Shown: positions 7,714 through 19,018 of the stretch, piece after piece
Layout of the letters: the number at the start of each line of letters is the position of its first letter
Numbering within the stretch: position 1 is the stretch's first letter
Source of the DNA: Rhodococcus sp. CH91
GTDB lineage: Bacteria > Actinomycetota > Actinomycetes > Mycobacteriales > Mycobacteriaceae
Direction: 5' to 3'
Assembly (NCBI RefSeq): GCF_022554085.1
Contig: NZ_JAKFYR010000007.1
Coordinates: 158,914 to 222,913, forward strand
Length of the DNA: 64,000 nucleotides
Program-made: the position numbers and the translations under genes
The notes under the pieces: generated by a model
The model's database searches: none
The model's input: the letters and a program-made list of their open reading frames with translations, nothing else
Told to the model about the DNA's origin: nothing

Positions 7714-7995
7714 ATGGCCGCATCACGATACGAGACCTTCGAACTCGCGCCACGCTCCACCCGGCGGATACTCGCGATACTCGCTCTTGCGGGAATGCTC
7801 ACGATCGGTTTCGTAGCCGCCGTGTTCACCGCGTCGTATCTCATCGGCGCCGCATTCGCGGCGCTGACCGGCACGTGCATCGTGCTGGCGCACCTGATGA
7901 TCGCGCCCGCATCGATCATCCACGGCGACTCGGCGGAGACCGGCACGGCTCCCGAGGTCCGGAGACGACGACACCTTCTCGATAGTCGATCCTGA
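7714..7995 (+). CDS. Small two-helix membrane protein, unknown function
   Basis: A 93-residue protein with two hydrophobic helices at about residues 20-40 and 43-65, flanked by a charged N-terminus (SRYETFELAPRSTRR) and a basic C-terminus (RRRRH). I choose ATG 7714 (MAASRYETF) because CGGAGAAG precedes it; an in-frame ATG at 7681 has no such site. I recognise no family. It sits alone between the metI operon and the receiver-domain gene, on the same strand as both. Confidence 0.55.
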   Translation: MAASRYETFELAPRSTRRILAILALAGMLTIGFVAAVFTASYLIGAAFAALTGTCIVLAHLMIAPASIIHGDSAETGTAPEVRRRRHLLDSRS

Positions 7996-8025
7996 TTCCG
8001 GGTCCGCTCGGCTAGCATCGGGCGC

Positions 8026-8424
8026 GTGAGCGACTCGCTGCGCATCCTCGTCTACAGCGACGATGCCGCCGTGCGGCAACAGGTTCGTGACGCCCTCGGC
8101 ACCCGCCTGCATCCGGACCTGCCCCCGCTGCACTATGTCGAGGTCGCCACGCCCCCGGTGGTCGTCGAGCGCATGCAGCGAGGCGACATCGATCTCGCCG
8201 TACTCGACGGCGAAGCCGCGCCCGCCGGCGGTATGGGGCTCGCGCGACAACTCGAGGACGAACTCGATCGGTGCCCACCGATCGTCGTCCTGATCGCCCG
8301 GGCCGACGACGAATGGCTCGCCCGATGGTCCGGAGCGGAGGTGGCGATGCGCCATCCCGTCGACCCGATCCGCCTCGGTCGGCAGGTGCTCGCCCTGCTC
8401 AGCAGCCGTTCCCGCCCCGCCTGA
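8026..8424 (+). CDS. Atypical single-domain response regulator (Rv3143-like)
   Basis: A 132-residue stand-alone receiver-like domain. It has the beta1 acidic pair (Asp12/Asp13 in YSDD) and a phosphoacceptor-like Asp61 in AVLDGEA, but the switch Thr/Ser on beta4 is replaced (VVLIAR, near Ala91) and the invariant beta5 lysine is His110 in RHPVDP. No output domain follows. In mycobacteria an orphan regulator (Rv3143) likewise sits upstream of nuoA, so the linkage to complex I is conserved. The GTG start is seven bases after TAGCAT (8013-8018) with no ribosome binding site, so the message is probably leaderless. With the missing residues, normal phosphotransfer is doubtful. Confidence 0.78.
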   Translation: MSDSLRILVYSDDAAVRQQVRDALGTRLHPDLPPLHYVEVATPPVVVERMQRGDIDLAVLDGEAAPAGGMGLARQLEDELDRCPPIVVLIARADDEWLARWSGAEVAMRHPVDPIRLGRQVLALLSSRSRPA

Positions 8425-8720
8425 CCCTTGCCGACCCCTTCCGGGCCGCAGTCGGCCGTGAGCGGCGACGACGGGACGGAGAATCTACCCTCCTCCCAGG
8501 TACCGGTGGACCCGACACGCCGCCTCGAATCGAGCGTGTGAAATCGCGACAAGTCCGACGCGGACACCACTACTCTGTGCCCTAACTCACAACCGCCTGT
8601 GGTGCGGAACCCCGATCGGCAGGTCCGGCCGGAACGCACACGACGGAGTGGGTGCGCGGACGACGCACCGCCCGCGACCGGATTCGCGCGAGGAACCGGA
8701 CGCGAGGAACCGGAGGTGGC
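8425..8720 (+). promoter_or_regulatory. Region upstream of the nuo operon
   Basis: About 296 bases separate the receiver gene from nuoA. A possible -10, TACTCT, is at 8571-8576, with only a weak -35 (GCGACA at 8546-8551, 19-base gap); it would give a leader of about 140 bases. No leader peptide or classic riboswitch was recognised. The direct AGGAACCGG duplication at about 8691-8699 and 8705-8713 precedes the ribosome binding site GGAGGT of nuoA. Confidence 0.3.
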
Positions 8721-9080
8721 ATGAACGCATACGTACCGATTCTGGTACTCGGCGGGATCGCGCTCGCCTTCGCGGTCTTCTCCGTCGCGGTGGCGAGCAT
8801 CGTGGGCCCGCGCAGATACAACCGGGCGAAACTCGACGCATACGAGTGCGGCATCGATCCCACCCCGCAGCCGGCGGGTGGAGGACGTTTTCCGGTGAAG
8901 TACTACCTCACCGCGATGCTGTTCATCATCTTCGATATCGAGATCGTCTTCCTGTATCCCTGGGCGGTCCATTTCGACGCACTCGGCGTCTTCGGTCTGG
9001 CAGCGATGGCGCTGTTCATGTTCAACGTCTTCGTCGCCTACGCCTACGAGTGGAGACGAGGTGGTTTGACGTGGGACTGA
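8721..9080 (+). CDS. nuoA: NADH-quinone oxidoreductase subunit A
   Basis: A 119-residue membrane subunit of the proton-pumping respiratory complex I. It has three transmembrane helices and the family blocks KLDAYECGIDP, containing the conserved cysteine of the quinone-site loop, and FPVKYYLTAMLFIIFDIEIVF. ATG 8721 follows GGAGGT at good spacing; the open frame further upstream lacks family similarity. First gene of the nuoA-N operon. Confidence 0.97.
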   Translation: MNAYVPILVLGGIALAFAVFSVAVASIVGPRRYNRAKLDAYECGIDPTPQPAGGGRFPVKYYLTAMLFIIFDIEIVFLYPWAVHFDALGVFGLAAMALFMFNVFVAYAYEWRRGGLTWD

Positions 9081-9122
9081 CCTGCCACGTTCTCGTACGG
9101 CTCGAGAGGAGGTGAGGGAAGG

Positions 9123-9677
9123 ATGGGAATCGAGGAGAAGGTTCCGAGCGGATTCCTGCTCAGCACCGTCGAAACCCTCGCGGGATTCGCGCGCAAGGGT
9201 TCCCTGTGGCCCGCGTCGTTCGGTCTGGCGTGCTGCGCCATCGAGATGATGGCCACCGCAGGTGGCCGCTACGACCTCGCACGTTTCGGCATGGAGGCCT
9301 TCCGGGCATCGCCACGACAAGCGGACGTGATGATCGTGGCCGGCCGGGTCAGCCAGAAGATGGCGCCCGCGCTGCGCCGTGTCTACGACCAGATGGTCGA
9401 GCCGAAGTGGGTGCTCGCGATGGGCGTGTGCGCTTCGTCCGGAGGCATGTTCAACAACTACGCGATCGTCCAGGGTGTCGATCACGTCGTTCCCGTGGAC
9501 ATCTACCTTCCCGGCTGCCCGCCCCGCCCCGAGATGCTCATCCACGCCATCCTGGCGCTGCACGAGAAGATCGCGCAGATGCCCCTGGGCGTGAACCGGG
9601 ACGAGGCGATCCGTGCCGCCGAGGAAGCCGCACTGACGCAGCGTCCGCTCATCGAACTGACGGTGCCTCCGCGATGA
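9123..9677 (+). CDS. nuoB: NADH-quinone oxidoreductase subunit B
   Basis: A 184-residue peripheral-arm subunit that holds the terminal 4Fe-4S cluster N2, which passes electrons to quinone. The cluster ligands are visible: the adjacent cysteines in [11 protein letters not shown], one in MGVCASSGG and one in LPGCPPRPE. It overlaps nuoC by four bases (ATGA). Confidence 0.98.
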   Translation: MGIEEKVPSGFLLSTVETLAGFARKGSLWPASFGLACCAIEMMATAGGRYDLARFGMEAFRASPRQADVMIVAGRVSQKMAPALRRVYDQMVEPKWVLAMGVCASSGGMFNNYAIVQGVDHVVPVDIYLPGCPPRPEMLIHAILALHEKIAQMPLGVNRDEAIRAAEEAALTQRPLIELTVPPR

Positions 9678-10390
9678 CCGATATCGAACGCTCAGGATCC
9701 GAGACCGGCGACCGCGCCGACGAGGTGATCGCGGTCCGGCGCGGCATGTTCGGAGTTCGCGGTTCCGGCGACACCAGTGGCTACGGGCGCCTCGTCCGCA
9801 GGGTCTCCCTCCCGGACAGCACTGCACGCCCCTACGGTGGCTACCTCGACGAACTCGTCGAGACCATCGAGGATGTGCTCGACGCACAGGCGGGCGAGAC
9901 CGGCGCGGGTTACGCGCAGGCAGTGGAGAAGATCGTCGTCGATCGCCACCAGATGACGGTCTTCGTACGGCGCGAACACCTGCCCTCGGTCGCTCGCGTC
10001 CTGCGCGATCACCCGGATCTGAGATTCGAGCTGTGTCTCGGGGTGAGCGGGGTGCACTACCCGCAGGAGGCGGGACGCGAACTGCACGCGGTGTACCCCC
10101 TGGTCTCGATCACCCACAACCGCAGGGTGCGTCTGGAAGTAGCGATCCCCGACAGCGACCCCCACGTCCCGTCCGTCCACCGGATCTACCCGACGAACGA
10201 CTGGCACGAACGGGAGACCTACGACTTCTTCGGGATCGTCTTCGACGGCCACCCGGCGCTCACCCGTATCCAGATGCCCGACGACTGGCGTGGGCATCCT
10301 CAACGCAAGGACTACCCGCTCGGCGGAATTCCGGTGGAGTACAAGGGTGCCCGAATCCCGCCGCCCGACGAACGGAGGGCGTACTCGTGA
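9674..10390 (+). CDS. nuoC: NADH-quinone oxidoreductase subunit C
   Basis: A 238-residue peripheral-arm subunit (30-kDa type). The conserved blocks are the [15 protein letters not shown] stretch, [20 protein letters not shown] and [11 protein letters not shown]. The extended N-terminus of about 70 residues is typical of actinobacterial NuoC. ATG 9674 overlaps the nuoB stop; its own stop overlaps the nuoD GTG start. Confidence 0.97.
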   Translation: MTDIERSGSETGDRADEVIAVRRGMFGVRGSGDTSGYGRLVRRVSLPDSTARPYGGYLDELVETIEDVLDAQAGETGAGYAQAVEKIVVDRHQMTVFVRREHLPSVARVLRDHPDLRFELCLGVSGVHYPQEAGRELHAVYPLVSITHNRRVRLEVAIPDSDPHVPSVHRIYPTNDWHERETYDFFGIVFDGHPALTRIQMPDDWRGHPQRKDYPLGGIPVEYKGARIPPPDERRAYS

Positions 10391-11748
10391 CGAACGATTC
10401 TGCCGCCACCGATGCCGTCACCCCCCTCGACGCCGTTCCCGTCCCCGATGCCGACCCCGCTGGGGACGCCGTCTTCGACGCCGTGGGACGCGACTGGGAC
10501 GAACTCGCCACCGCCGTCCGCGACAGCGGCGAGGACCGCATCGTCGTCAACATGGGCCCGCAGCATCCGTCCACCCACGGCGTCCTGCGACTGATCCTCG
10601 AGATCGAAGGTGAGACCGTCACCGAGGCGCGCTGCGGAATCGGCTACCTCCACACCGGGATCGAGAAGAACCTCGAATACCGGAACTGGACCCAGGGCGT
10701 CACATTCGTCACCCGCATGGACTACCTCGCTCCCTTCCACAACGAGACGGCCTACTGCCTCGGCGTCGAAAAACTGCTCGGCATCGACGATCTCGTTCCC
10801 GAGCGGGCCCAGATCGTCCGGGTGATGCTCATGGAACTCAACCGCATCTCCTCGCATCTCGTGGCACTCGCCACCGGCGGCATGGAACTCGGCGCCACGA
10901 CTCCGATGCTCTTCGGCTTCCGCGAGCGTGAACTCGTCCTCGACGTCTTCGAGGCGGTCACCGGGCTGAGGATGAACCACTCCTACATCCGTCCGGGCGG
11001 ACTGGCCCAGGACCTGCCGGACGAGGCGATCCCCATGATCCGCGACCTGCTGGCGCTCCTGCCGGGTCGGCTCGCCGATCTCGAAGCGCTGTTCACCGAC
11101 AACCCCATCTTCATCTCCCGTACCCGCGACATCGGGTGCCTCGATCTCACCGGCTGCATGGCACTCGGGGTCACCGGGCCGATACTGCGCTCGACCGGAC
11201 TGCCCTACGACCTGCGGCGTGCCGAACCCTATTGCGGATACGAGAACTACGAGTTCGAGGTCGTCACCGCCGACGGATCCGATTGCTATGCACGCTATCT
11301 CGTCCGGATCGGCGAGATGCGCGAGTCGCTGAGGATCGTCGAGCAGTGCCTGGACCGGCTGCGTCCCGGCCCCGTCATGGTGCAGGACGGCAAGATCGCC
11401 TGGCCGTCCCGGCTCGAACTCGGCCCGGACGGACTCGGCAACTCGCCCGCGCACATCCGCCGCATCATGGGCGAGTCGATGGAAGGGCTGATCCATCATT
11501 TCAAGCTCGTCACCGAAGGCATCCGGGTACCGGCGGGCCAGGTCTACGTCGGTGTCGAATCGCCTCGCGGTGAACTCGGCGTGCACATGGTCAGCGACGG
11601 CGGCACGCGTCCGTACCGCGTGCACTATCGCGACCCGTCGTTCACGAACCTGCAGGCCGTCGCTGCGATGTGCGAGGGCGGAATGGTCTCCGATGTCATC
11701 GCCGCCGTGGCCAGCATCGACCCGGTGATGGGGGGAGTGGATCGATGA
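10387..11748 (+). CDS. nuoD: NADH-quinone oxidoreductase subunit D
   Basis: A 453-residue 49-kDa-type subunit that forms the quinone-binding pocket together with NuoB. Family blocks include [16 protein letters not shown], carrying the quinone-site histidine of the GPQHPSTHG loop, [30 protein letters not shown] and the C-terminal [14 protein letters not shown]. The GTG start overlaps the nuoC stop codon. The roughly 50-residue acidic N-terminal extension lacks similarity to cluster or quinone motifs. Confidence 0.98.
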   Translation: MTNDSAATDAVTPLDAVPVPDADPAGDAVFDAVGRDWDELATAVRDSGEDRIVVNMGPQHPSTHGVLRLILEIEGETVTEARCGIGYLHTGIEKNLEYRNWTQGVTFVTRMDYLAPFHNETAYCLGVEKLLGIDDLVPERAQIVRVMLMELNRISSHLVALATGGMELGATTPMLFGFRERELVLDVFEAVTGLRMNHSYIRPGGLAQDLPDEAIPMIRDLLALLPGRLADLEALFTDNPIFISRTRDIGCLDLTGCMALGVTGPILRSTGLPYDLRRAEPYCGYENYEFEVVTADGSDCYARYLVRIGEMRESLRIVEQCLDRLRPGPVMVQDGKIAWPSRLELGPDGLGNSPAHIRRIMGESMEGLIHHFKLVTEGIRVPAGQVYVGVESPRGELGVHMVSDGGTRPYRVHYRDPSFTNLQAVAAMCEGGMVSDVIAAVASIDPVMGGVDR

Positions 11749-13901
11749 GCACCGAATTCGCGGGCACCGCCGGAACAGCGGGCACGGAGAAGACCACGGC
11801 CGCAGTGCCGATGACCGAACCGGCGGCGCGCGAACCGGTCCTCGTACCGCTCGGACCGCGACCCGACGAGGACACCTTCCTCGCGCCGCCCGGCGCGCCA
11901 CGCCGATATCCCGACGGTGTCCGCACCCGCCTCGACGCCGACGCGGACGTGATCGTCGCCCGCTATCCGCATCCGAGATCCGCCCTGCTGCCGCTCCTGC
12001 ACCTCGTCCAGGCGGAGGACGGCTACATCACACCGGCCGGCATCCGCTTCTGCGCCGAGCGGCTCGGGCTGACCACCGCCGAGGTGGCCGCCGTCTCCAC
12101 CTTCTACACCATGTACCGCCGCTCGCCGACGGGCCGCCATCACGTCGGGGTGTGCACGAACGCCCTGTGCGCGACCATGGGTGGCGACGAGATCTTCTCC
12201 GCGCTGTGCACCCGTCTCGGCGTCGGGCACGACGAGACCACCGCGGACGGCGCGATCACCCTCGAACACATCGAATGCAACGCGGCCTGCGACTACGCCC
12301 CGGTGATGACCGTCGACTGGGAACTGTTCGACAACCGGACCGTCGACACCGCTCTCGCGCTCGTCGACGAACTGCGCGCGGGTGGCCGGCCGGACCCGAC
12401 GCGCGGCGCGCCTCTGCGTACCTTCCGCGAGACGTCGCGCCTGCTCGCCGGGTTCCCCGACGACAGACCCGGTGCCCTCGCCGCCGCCGGCACCGCCGGT
12501 CCGGCCTCCCTCGCAGGTCTGCACCTCGCGCGCGAACACGATATGCGCGCACCGGATCCGCAGGACGACCCCGGATCCGCATCATCTCCATCCGGTCTCA
12601 CCCCCGTCCTCACTCGATACTGGGACGAACCGCACGCATGGACGCTCGAGGCGTACCGCCGCCACGGTGGATACGAGGCGCTGCCCCTGGCTCTCGGCTC
12701 GGATCCCGACGCCGTGATCCGCGCGGTCAAGGATGCCGGACTGCGAGGCCGGGGCGGTGCCGGCTTCTCCACCGGAACCAAGTGGTCGTTCATTCCGCAG
12801 GGCGACGACAAGCCGCACTATCTCGTCGTCAACGCCGACGAATCCGAGCCCGGTACCTGCAAGGACATCCCGTTCATGCTCGCGACACCGCACGCGCTGA
12901 TCGAAGGTGCGATCATCGCCGCGTACGCGATCCGCGCCCACCACGCCTTCGTCTACCTGCGCGGTGAGGCCGTACCGGTGCTGCGACGATTGCACGCCGC
13001 GGTCGCCGAGGCCTACGACGCCGGATATCTCGGACGCGACATCCTCGGCTCCGGATACGATCTCGAACTCGTCGTGCACGCAGGTGCCGGGGCGTACATC
13101 TGCGGCGAGGAGACCGCACTGCTCGACTCCCTCGAAGGCCGACGGGGACAGCCGCGCCTGCGCCCGCCCTTCCCCGCGGTCGCCGGTCTCTACGCGTGTC
13201 CCACAGTGGTCAACAACGTCGAGTCCGTCGCCAACGTCCCGCCGATCGTTCGCAACGGCGTGGACTGGTACCGCTCGATGGGGACCGAGAAATCACCGGG
13301 CTTCGCGCTGTTCTCCCTCTCCGGGCACGTGACGACACCGGGCCAGTACGAGGCACCACTCGGCATCACCCTGCGGGAACTGCTCGGTTACGCCGGTGGG
13401 GTCCGTGCCGGGCGCCGGGTGAAGTTCTGGACCCCCGGTGGCTCGTCGACACCGATCTTCACCGACGAGCATCTCGATGTGCCCCTCGACTACGAGAGCG
13501 TGGCCGCCGCGGGATCGATGCTCGGCACCCGGGCGTTGCAGATCTTCGACGACACCACCTGTGTGGTCCGCACCGTCCTGCGCTGGACCGAGTTCTACGC
13601 GCACGAATCGTGCGGCAAGTGCACGCCGTGCCGGGAAGGCACGTGGTGGCTCGTGCAGATCCTCGACCGCCTCGAACACGGGCGGGGCACCGAGGCCGAT
13701 CTGGAGAAACTGCTCGACATCTCCGACAACATCCTCGGCCGTGCCTTCTGCGCCCTGGGCGACGGAGCGACCAGCCCGATCACGTCGTCGCTGAAGTACT
13801 TCCGGGACGAATACCTCGCGCACTTCGAACAGGGCGGATGCCCGTTCGACCCGCACCTGTCGACGCTCGCCGTCGCATCCGGGGAAGGAGACGAGCGATG
13901 A
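11745..13901 (+). CDS. nuoEF: NuoE-NuoF fusion of NADH-quinone oxidoreductase
   Basis: A single 718-residue frame holds two subunits that are normally separate. Residues 1 to about 265 are NuoE, with the 2Fe-2S ligands in CTNALC and CNAACDY. From about residue 285 onward is NuoF: FMN/NADH-binding [15 protein letters not shown], the glycine-rich [14 protein letters not shown], and the 4Fe-4S (N3) ligands [15 protein letters not shown] plus a later Cys in [10 protein letters not shown]. The linker is a Pro/Asp/Ser-rich stretch around [10 protein letters not shown]. No stop codon, ribosome binding site or convincing internal start lies between the halves; an ATG at 12543 has no such site. Start ATG 11745 overlaps nuoD by four bases. 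Together the two domains accept electrons from NADH. Confidence 0.93.
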   Translation: MSTEFAGTAGTAGTEKTTAAVPMTEPAAREPVLVPLGPRPDEDTFLAPPGAPRRYPDGVRTRLDADADVIVARYPHPRSALLPLLHLVQAEDGYITPAGIRFCAERLGLTTAEVAAVSTFYTMYRRSPTGRHHVGVCTNALCATMGGDEIFSALCTRLGVGHDETTADGAITLEHIECNAACDYAPVMTVDWELFDNRTVDTALALVDELRAGGRPDPTRGAPLRTFRETSRLLAGFPDDRPGALAAAGTAGPASLAGLHLAREHDMRAPDPQDDPGSASSPSGLTPVLTRYWDEPHAWTLEAYRRHGGYEALPLALGSDPDAVIRAVKDAGLRGRGGAGFSTGTKWSFIPQGDDKPHYLVVNADESEPGTCKDIPFMLATPHALIEGAIIAAYAIRAHHAFVYLRGEAVPVLRRLHAAVAEAYDAGYLGRDILGSGYDLELVVHAGAGAYICGEETALLDSLEGRRGQPRLRPPFPAVAGLYACPTVVNNVESVANVPPIVRNGVDWYRSMGTEKSPGFALFSLSGHVTTPGQYEAPLGITLRELLGYAGGVRAGRRVKFWTPGGSSTPIFTDEHLDVPLDYESVAAAGSMLGTRALQIFDDTTCVVRTVLRWTEFYAHESCGKCTPCREGTWWLVQILDRLEHGRGTEADLEKLLDISDNILGRAFCALGDGATSPITSSLKYFRDEYLAHFEQGGCPFDPHLSTLAVASGEGDER

Positions 13902-16384
13902 CCACTCTGCCCGGCGCGGGCGCCGACAAGGCCGGCACGGCCCATCTGGTGGGTGTGACCATCGACGGCACCGAGATCGCCGTGCCCAAGGGCACACTCG
14001 TGATCCGAGCCGCGGAACTGATCGGCGTCCACATCCCCCGATTCTGCGACCACCCGCTGCTCGAACCGGTCGGCGCGTGCCGGCAATGCCTCGTCGACGT
14101 CGAAGGCCAACGTAAACCGCTCGCCTCCTGCACCACCGTGGTGACCGACGGAATGGTGGTACGCACCCAGCTCACCTCGCCGGTGGCGGACAAGGCCCAG
14201 CGCGGAGTGATGGAACTGCTGCTCATCAACCATCCGCTCGACTGTCCGGTGTGCGACAAGGGCGGTGAATGCCCGCTGCAGAACCAGGCGATGTCCAACG
14301 GCCGGGCCGAGACCCGATTCGAGGACACCAAACGTACCTATCCGAAACCCATCGCGATCTCCTCCCAGGTGCTGCTCGACCGTGAGCGCTGCGTGCTGTG
14401 CGCGCGATGCACCCGCTTCGCGGACCAGGTCGCGGGGGACCGGTTCGTCGACATGCTCGACCGCGGCGCGCTCCAGCAGGTGGGCATCTACACGGAGGAA
14501 CCCTTCGAGTCCTACTTCTCGGGCAACACCGTCCAGATCTGTCCCGTCGGTGCACTCACGGGTGCCGCCTATCGTTTCCGTGCCCGCCCGTTCGACCTGA
14601 TCTCGACCCCGAGCGTGTGCGAACACTGTGCGAGTGGCTGTGCCCAGCGCACGGATCACCGTCGTGGGGCGGTGCTGCGGCGTCTCGCCGGGGACGATCC
14701 CGAGGTCAACGAGGAATGGAACTGCGACAAGGGGCGCTGGGCCTTCACCTACGCCACCGCGGACGACCGCATCACCACTCCACTGGTACGCGACGACACC
14801 GGCGCGCTCGTCCCGGCGTCCTGGACCGAGGCGCTGGGGGTCGCGGCCCGAGGATTGGCGTCGGCACGCGGCAGGGCCGCGGTGCTGACCGGGGGCCGGC
14901 TCACCGTCGAGGACGCCTACGCGTATGCGAAGTTCGCGCGAACCGCGCTCGGCACGAACGACATCGACTTCCGCAGCCGTGCGTTGTCGGACGAGGAAAC
15001 GGACTTCCTCGCCGCTCGGATCGCCGGGCGACGCCTCGAGGTCACCTACGCGGACGTCGAAGCCGCCCCCACCGTGCTGCTCGCCGGATTCGAACCCGAG
15101 GAGGAGTCGCCGATCGTCTTCCTGCGACTGCGCAAGGCGGTTCGACGCAACGGCATGCAGGTGATCGCGATCGCACCGTTCGCCTCCCGCGGACTGCGGA
15201 AGCTGTCGGCACGACTCCTCACGAGCGTTCCCGGGGGCGAAGCCGTTCTCCTCGACGATCTGCGGGTCGCCGAGGCCGACGGGACGTCCACGATCGCGAC
15301 CGCGGCCGCGGGACTGCGCCGGCCCGGCGCGATCGTACTGGTGGGGGAGCGGGCAGCCGGTTCGCCCGGCATGCTCTCTGCCGCTGCCGCACTCGCCGAC
15401 GCGACCGGTGCGCGGCTGGCCTGGATACCGCGACGCGCCGGTGATCGCGGTGCTCTCGAGTCGGGTGCCTTCCCCGTCCTGCTGCCCGGCGGCAGGCCCG
15501 TGGACGATCCCCGGGCCCGGCACGAGGTCGAAGCCGCCTGGGGCCTGCCGTCCGGCGCTCTTCCGCAGCATCGAGGCCGCGACAGCGCCCGCATCCTCGC
15601 AGCCGGTGTGGCAGGGGAGTTGTCGGCGCTCGTCGTCGCCGGGGTCGATCCCGACGACCTGCCCGATCCCGACACCGCTCGCGCCGGCATCGACGGGGCC
15701 GGATTCGTCGTGAGCCTGGAAGTGCGGCACAGCGCGGTGACCGCGCGGGCCGACGTCGTCTTCCCCGTCGCACCCGTGGCCGAGAAGGCGGGCAGCTTTC
15801 TCGACTGGGAGGCGCGTGAGCGCGTGTTCCCGGCCGCGCTCCGCGATACCGGGGCGCTGCCCGACCACCGGGTGCTCGCTGCGATCGCCGAGACGATGGA
15901 TCTCGGCGGCGCACCCCACGGCCACGAGGAACTGCGTGACGAACTCGCGAGACTCGGGCCGTGGGGTGGTGCGATTCCCGGGACGACCGAGGTCGTCCCG
16001 CAGGCACCGGCGCGTCCCGTACTCGGTGAGGCGGTCCTCGCCACCTGGCGGATGCTCCTGGACACGGGCCGATTGCAGGACGACGAACCGCACCTCGCCG
16101 GAACGGCCCACCCGCCCGTCGCCCGGTTGTCGGCAGCGACCGCCGCGGAGATCGGGGCCACCGAACACGAACTGCTGACCGTCTCCACCGCGCGAGGATC
16201 GGTCGCCCTGCCCCTGGTGTTCGACGATCTGCCCGAGCGTGTCGTCTGGTTGCCGACCGCATCACCGGGCTCGCGGGTGCACGCCGATCTCGGGGTCACT
16301 TCCGGCGACATCGTCCGGATCCGGGGCGGCGCGACCACCGCGGCGAGCGCGGGTACCGGCTCCGGTGAGGAGACCCCGCGATGA
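13898..16384 (+). CDS. nuoG: NADH-quinone oxidoreductase subunit G
   Basis: An 828-residue 75-kDa-type subunit that carries several iron-sulfur clusters. The N-terminus has the ferredoxin-like 2Fe-2S ligands ([16 protein letters not shown] and the following ASCTT). Next are the His/Cys 4Fe-4S ligands in [17 protein letters not shown] and another set in [13 protein letters not shown]. The motif CEHCASGC with a later Cys in [10 protein letters not shown] retains the ligands of the extra cluster N7. A degenerate molybdopterin-oxidoreductase-like domain fills the rest. ATG 13898 overlaps the nuoF stop, and the stop overlaps nuoH. Confidence 0.97.
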   Translation: MTTLPGAGADKAGTAHLVGVTIDGTEIAVPKGTLVIRAAELIGVHIPRFCDHPLLEPVGACRQCLVDVEGQRKPLASCTTVVTDGMVVRTQLTSPVADKAQRGVMELLLINHPLDCPVCDKGGECPLQNQAMSNGRAETRFEDTKRTYPKPIAISSQVLLDRERCVLCARCTRFADQVAGDRFVDMLDRGALQQVGIYTEEPFESYFSGNTVQICPVGALTGAAYRFRARPFDLISTPSVCEHCASGCAQRTDHRRGAVLRRLAGDDPEVNEEWNCDKGRWAFTYATADDRITTPLVRDDTGALVPASWTEALGVAARGLASARGRAAVLTGGRLTVEDAYAYAKFARTALGTNDIDFRSRALSDEETDFLAARIAGRRLEVTYADVEAAPTVLLAGFEPEEESPIVFLRLRKAVRRNGMQVIAIAPFASRGLRKLSARLLTSVPGGEAVLLDDLRVAEADGTSTIATAAAGLRRPGAIVLVGERAAGSPGMLSAAAALADATGARLAWIPRRAGDRGALESGAFPVLLPGGRPVDDPRARHEVEAAWGLPSGALPQHRGRDSARILAAGVAGELSALVVAGVDPDDLPDPDTARAGIDGAGFVVSLEVRHSAVTARADVVFPVAPVAEKAGSFLDWEARERVFPAALRDTGALPDHRVLAAIAETMDLGGAPHGHEELRDELARLGPWGGAIPGTTEVVPQAPARPVLGEAVLATWRMLLDTGRLQDDEPHLAGTAHPPVARLSAATAAEIGATEHELLTVSTARGSVALPLVFDDLPERVVWLPTASPGSRVHADLGVTSGDIVRIRGGATTAASAGTGSGEETPR

Positions 16385-17682
16385 CCGCCGCAGCGCAGGG
16401 CCCTGTGGATCTGTCGATGTTCGGGGTCGACCCGTGGTGGCTCGTGGTCCTGAAAGCGCTGGCGATCTTCGCCTTCCTGGTCCTGACCACCCTCGTGCTC
16501 ATCCTCGCCGAACGCAAGGTCATGGCCTGGATGCAGATGCGTGTCGGTCCCGACCGCGTCGGGCCGAAGGGACTGCTGCAGACGGTCGCGGACGGACTGA
16601 AACTCGCTCTCAAGGAGGGCATCACGCCGGCCGGTGTCGACAAGCCGGTCTATCTGCTCGCACCTGTCATCGCGACGGCCCCGGCATTCATGGCGTTCGC
16701 GGTCGTCCCGTTCGGTCCCGAGGTGTCGATCTTCGGTACGCGAACGCCTCTGCAACTCACGGACCTACCGGTCGCCGTGCTCTATGTTCTCGCGGTCACC
16801 TCGGTGGGTGTCTACGGGATCGTTCTCGCCGGATGGGCATCGGGCTCGACCTACCCCCTGCTCGGCGGACTCCGCTCGACCGCACAGGTCATCTCCTACG
16901 AGATCGCGATGGGGCTCGCGTTCGCCGCGGTCTTCCTGCAGGCGGGCACGATGTCGACCTCGGGGATCGTCGCCGCGCAGGGCGGTTTGTGGTTCGTCGT
17001 GCTGTTGCTTCCGTCGTTCCTGGTGTATTCGGTGTCGATGGTCGGGGAGACCAATCGCGCTCCCTTCGACCTGCCCGAAGCCGAAGGCGAACTCGTGGGC
17101 GGTTTCCACACCGAGTACTCGTCGTTGCGTTTCGCGATGTTCATGCTCGCCGAGTACGTGAACATGGTGACCGTCTCGGCACTCGCGACCACTCTCTTCC
17201 TCGGTGGATGGCACGCCCCGTGGCCGCTGACGGTGTGGAGCGGCGCGAATTCGGGGTGGTGGCCGCTGTTGTGGTTCGTCCTCAAGGTGTGGCTCGTGCT
17301 GTTCGTCTTCGTGTGGTTGCGCAGCACGCTGCCCCGCTTGCGGTACGACCAGTTCATGGCGCTGGGCTGGAAACTGCTCATTCCTGTCTCGGTGGTGTGG
17401 GTGATGGTCGTCGCCGTGCTGCGTCTCCTCGACACCGACGGTGTACTTCCCGGCACGGCGAGTCTCGTCGTCGCCGGACTGTTGTCGACGGCACTGCTGT
17501 TCGCCTGGCTCCTCCGGCGGGGACAGCGGGAACGGCGTGCGGCCGCGACCGTCGGGCAGAACCGGACCGGTGAGCACTTCGACGCCATGGCCGGAGGATT
17601 TCCCGTGCCACCCCTGCCTTCTCGATCGCCCACGGGATCGAGTCCACCCGCTTCGGCGGCCCGCATCCCAGGAGGATCGTGA
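16381..17682 (+). CDS. nuoH: NADH-quinone oxidoreductase subunit H
   Basis: A 433-residue membrane subunit at the junction of the two arms, contributing to the quinone channel. About eight transmembrane helices precede a cytoplasmic C-terminal extension of about 45 residues, rich in Arg, Gly, Ser and Pro. Characteristic blocks are [51 protein letters not shown] and [13 protein letters not shown]. The start overlaps the nuoG stop by four bases. Confidence 0.97.
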   Translation: MTAAAQGPVDLSMFGVDPWWLVVLKALAIFAFLVLTTLVLILAERKVMAWMQMRVGPDRVGPKGLLQTVADGLKLALKEGITPAGVDKPVYLLAPVIATAPAFMAFAVVPFGPEVSIFGTRTPLQLTDLPVAVLYVLAVTSVGVYGIVLAGWASGSTYPLLGGLRSTAQVISYEIAMGLAFAAVFLQAGTMSTSGIVAAQGGLWFVVLLLPSFLVYSVSMVGETNRAPFDLPEAEGELVGGFHTEYSSLRFAMFMLAEYVNMVTVSALATTLFLGGWHAPWPLTVWSGANSGWWPLLWFVLKVWLVLFVFVWLRSTLPRLRYDQFMALGWKLLIPVSVVWVMVVAVLRLLDTDGVLPGTASLVVAGLLSTALLFAWLLRRGQRERRAAATVGQNRTGEHFDAMAGGFPVPPLPSRSPTGSSPPASAARIPGGS

Positions 17683-18227
17683 TGGTCGAGTTCCGCGGCC
17701 CACTGGCCGGTTTCGGTGTGACGCTCACGACGATGTTCAAGAAGCCCAACACCGAAGGTTATCCGGAGGAGAAGAAGCCCACCGCGGCCCGCTATCACGG
17801 GCGGCACCAGCTGAACAGATATCCGGACGGCCTCGAGAAGTGCATCGGCTGCGAACTGTGCGCGTGGGCGTGCCCGGCCGACGCCATCCACGTCGAAGGG
17901 GCCGACAACACCGACGAGGAGCGGTATTCGCCGGGTGAACGCTACGGCCGGGTCTACCAGATCAACTATCTGCGGTGCATCGGCTGTGGACTCTGCATCG
18001 AGGCGTGCCCCACACGCGCACTCACGATGACCAACGAGTACGAGATGGCCGACGACAACCGGACCGACCTGATCTACGAGAAGGACCGGCTGCTTGCACC
18101 GCCGGAGCCCGGAATGCAACTGCCTCCACACCCCCTGGCGCCCGGTACCACCGACGAGGACTACTACCGGGGCGAGATCCCCGTCCCGGAACACGCGTCT
18201 GCGGGCGACGGGGAGGAGCGACGATGA
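17682..18227 (+). CDS. nuoI: NADH-quinone oxidoreductase subunit I
   Basis: A 181-residue peripheral subunit carrying clusters N6a and N6b. Two bacterial-ferredoxin motifs are complete: [12 protein letters not shown] and [13 protein letters not shown] chose ATG 17682 because AGGAGG at 17670-17675 is six bases upstream; a GTG three bases earlier would leave only three bases of spacing. The C-terminal tail (about 40 residues, [15 protein letters not shown] onward) is longer than in proteobacteria, as in other actinobacteria. Confidence 0.97.
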   Translation: MVEFRGPLAGFGVTLTTMFKKPNTEGYPEEKKPTAARYHGRHQLNRYPDGLEKCIGCELCAWACPADAIHVEGADNTDEERYSPGERYGRVYQINYLRCIGCGLCIEACPTRALTMTNEYEMADDNRTDLIYEKDRLLAPPEPGMQLPPHPLAPGTTDEDYYRGEIPVPEHASAGDGEERR

Positions 18228-19018
18228 CCACCGCCCTGCTGGCAGCCGAGGTCGGCACCACGTCGAGCGGTGAGGCCGTGCAGTTCTGGATCCTCGGTGC
18301 CGTCGCCGTGCTCGGTGGTCTCGGCGTCGTCGTCGCATCGAAGGCCGTGTATTCGGCGTTGTTCCTGGCCATGACGATGATCGTGCTGGCAGTCTTCTAC
18401 ATCGCGCAGGACGCTGCCTTCCTCGGTGTGGTGCAGGTCGTCGTGTACACCGGCGCGGTCATGATGCTGTTCCTGTTCGTGTTGATGCTCGTCGGTATCG
18501 ACTCGTCCGATTCGCTCGTCGAGACCATCAGGGGGCAGCGCGTTCTCGCGATCGTCGTGGCGCTCGGATTCGCGGTGATGCTGATCGGCGGGATCGGGAA
18601 CACCGCGGTGGGCGGATTCGCGGGACTCGACGAGGCGAACGCCGGAGGTAACGTCGAAGGCCTCGCCGTGCTGCTTTTCATCGACTACGTCTGGGCGTTC
18701 GAACTCACCGGCGCGCTGCTCATCACCGCCACCGTGGGAGCCATGGTGCTCGCCCACCGGGAACGGCTGCAGCCCCGGCAGACCCAGCGCGAACTCGCCG
18801 AACGCCGTTTCCGGGAAGGGGAGCGGGTCACGCCGCTGCCCGCTGCGGGGGTCTACGCCCGGCACAACGCCGCCGACGTACCGGCTCTGCTTCCGGACGG
18901 CTCGTTCTCCGAGCTGTCGGTCGGTGACCTGCTCGGCCGCATCGGGCGTGACTGGGATCGCACCCGGCTCGGCCTGCCGGAACCGGGTGACGGCGAGCCG
19001 GGGAAGGACCGTCGATGA
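18224..19018 (+). CDS. nuoJ: NADH-quinone oxidoreductase subunit J
   Basis: A 264-residue membrane subunit with five predicted helices, including [20 protein letters not shown] and the conserved [20 protein letters not shown] with the pi-bulge type helix 3. A hydrophilic C-terminal extension of about 85 residues follows the last helix; extended tails are usual in actinobacterial NuoJ. The start overlaps nuoI and the stop overlaps nuoK, each by four bases. Confidence 0.96.
   Translation: MTTALLAAEVGTTSSGEAVQFWILGAVAVLGGLGVVVASKAVYSALFLAMTMIVLAVFYIAQDAAFLGVVQVVVYTGAVMMLFLFVLMLVGIDSSDSLVETIRGQRVLAIVVALGFAVMLIGGIGNTAVGGFAGLDEANAGGNVEGLAVLLFIDYVWAFELTGALLITATVGAMVLAHRERLQPRQTQRELAERRFREGERVTPLPAAGVYARHNAADVPALLPDGSFSELSVGDLLGRIGRDWDRTRLGLPEPGDGEPGKDRR

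Noticed and set aside
8425-8720. A riboswitch or leader peptide before nuoA
   Set aside because: No known riboswitch signature and no short ORF with a good ribosome site were found.
12543-13901. Separate nuoF starting at an internal ATG
   Set aside because: ATG 12543 has no ribosome binding site and the frame runs unbroken from nuoE; a fusion is the simplest reading.
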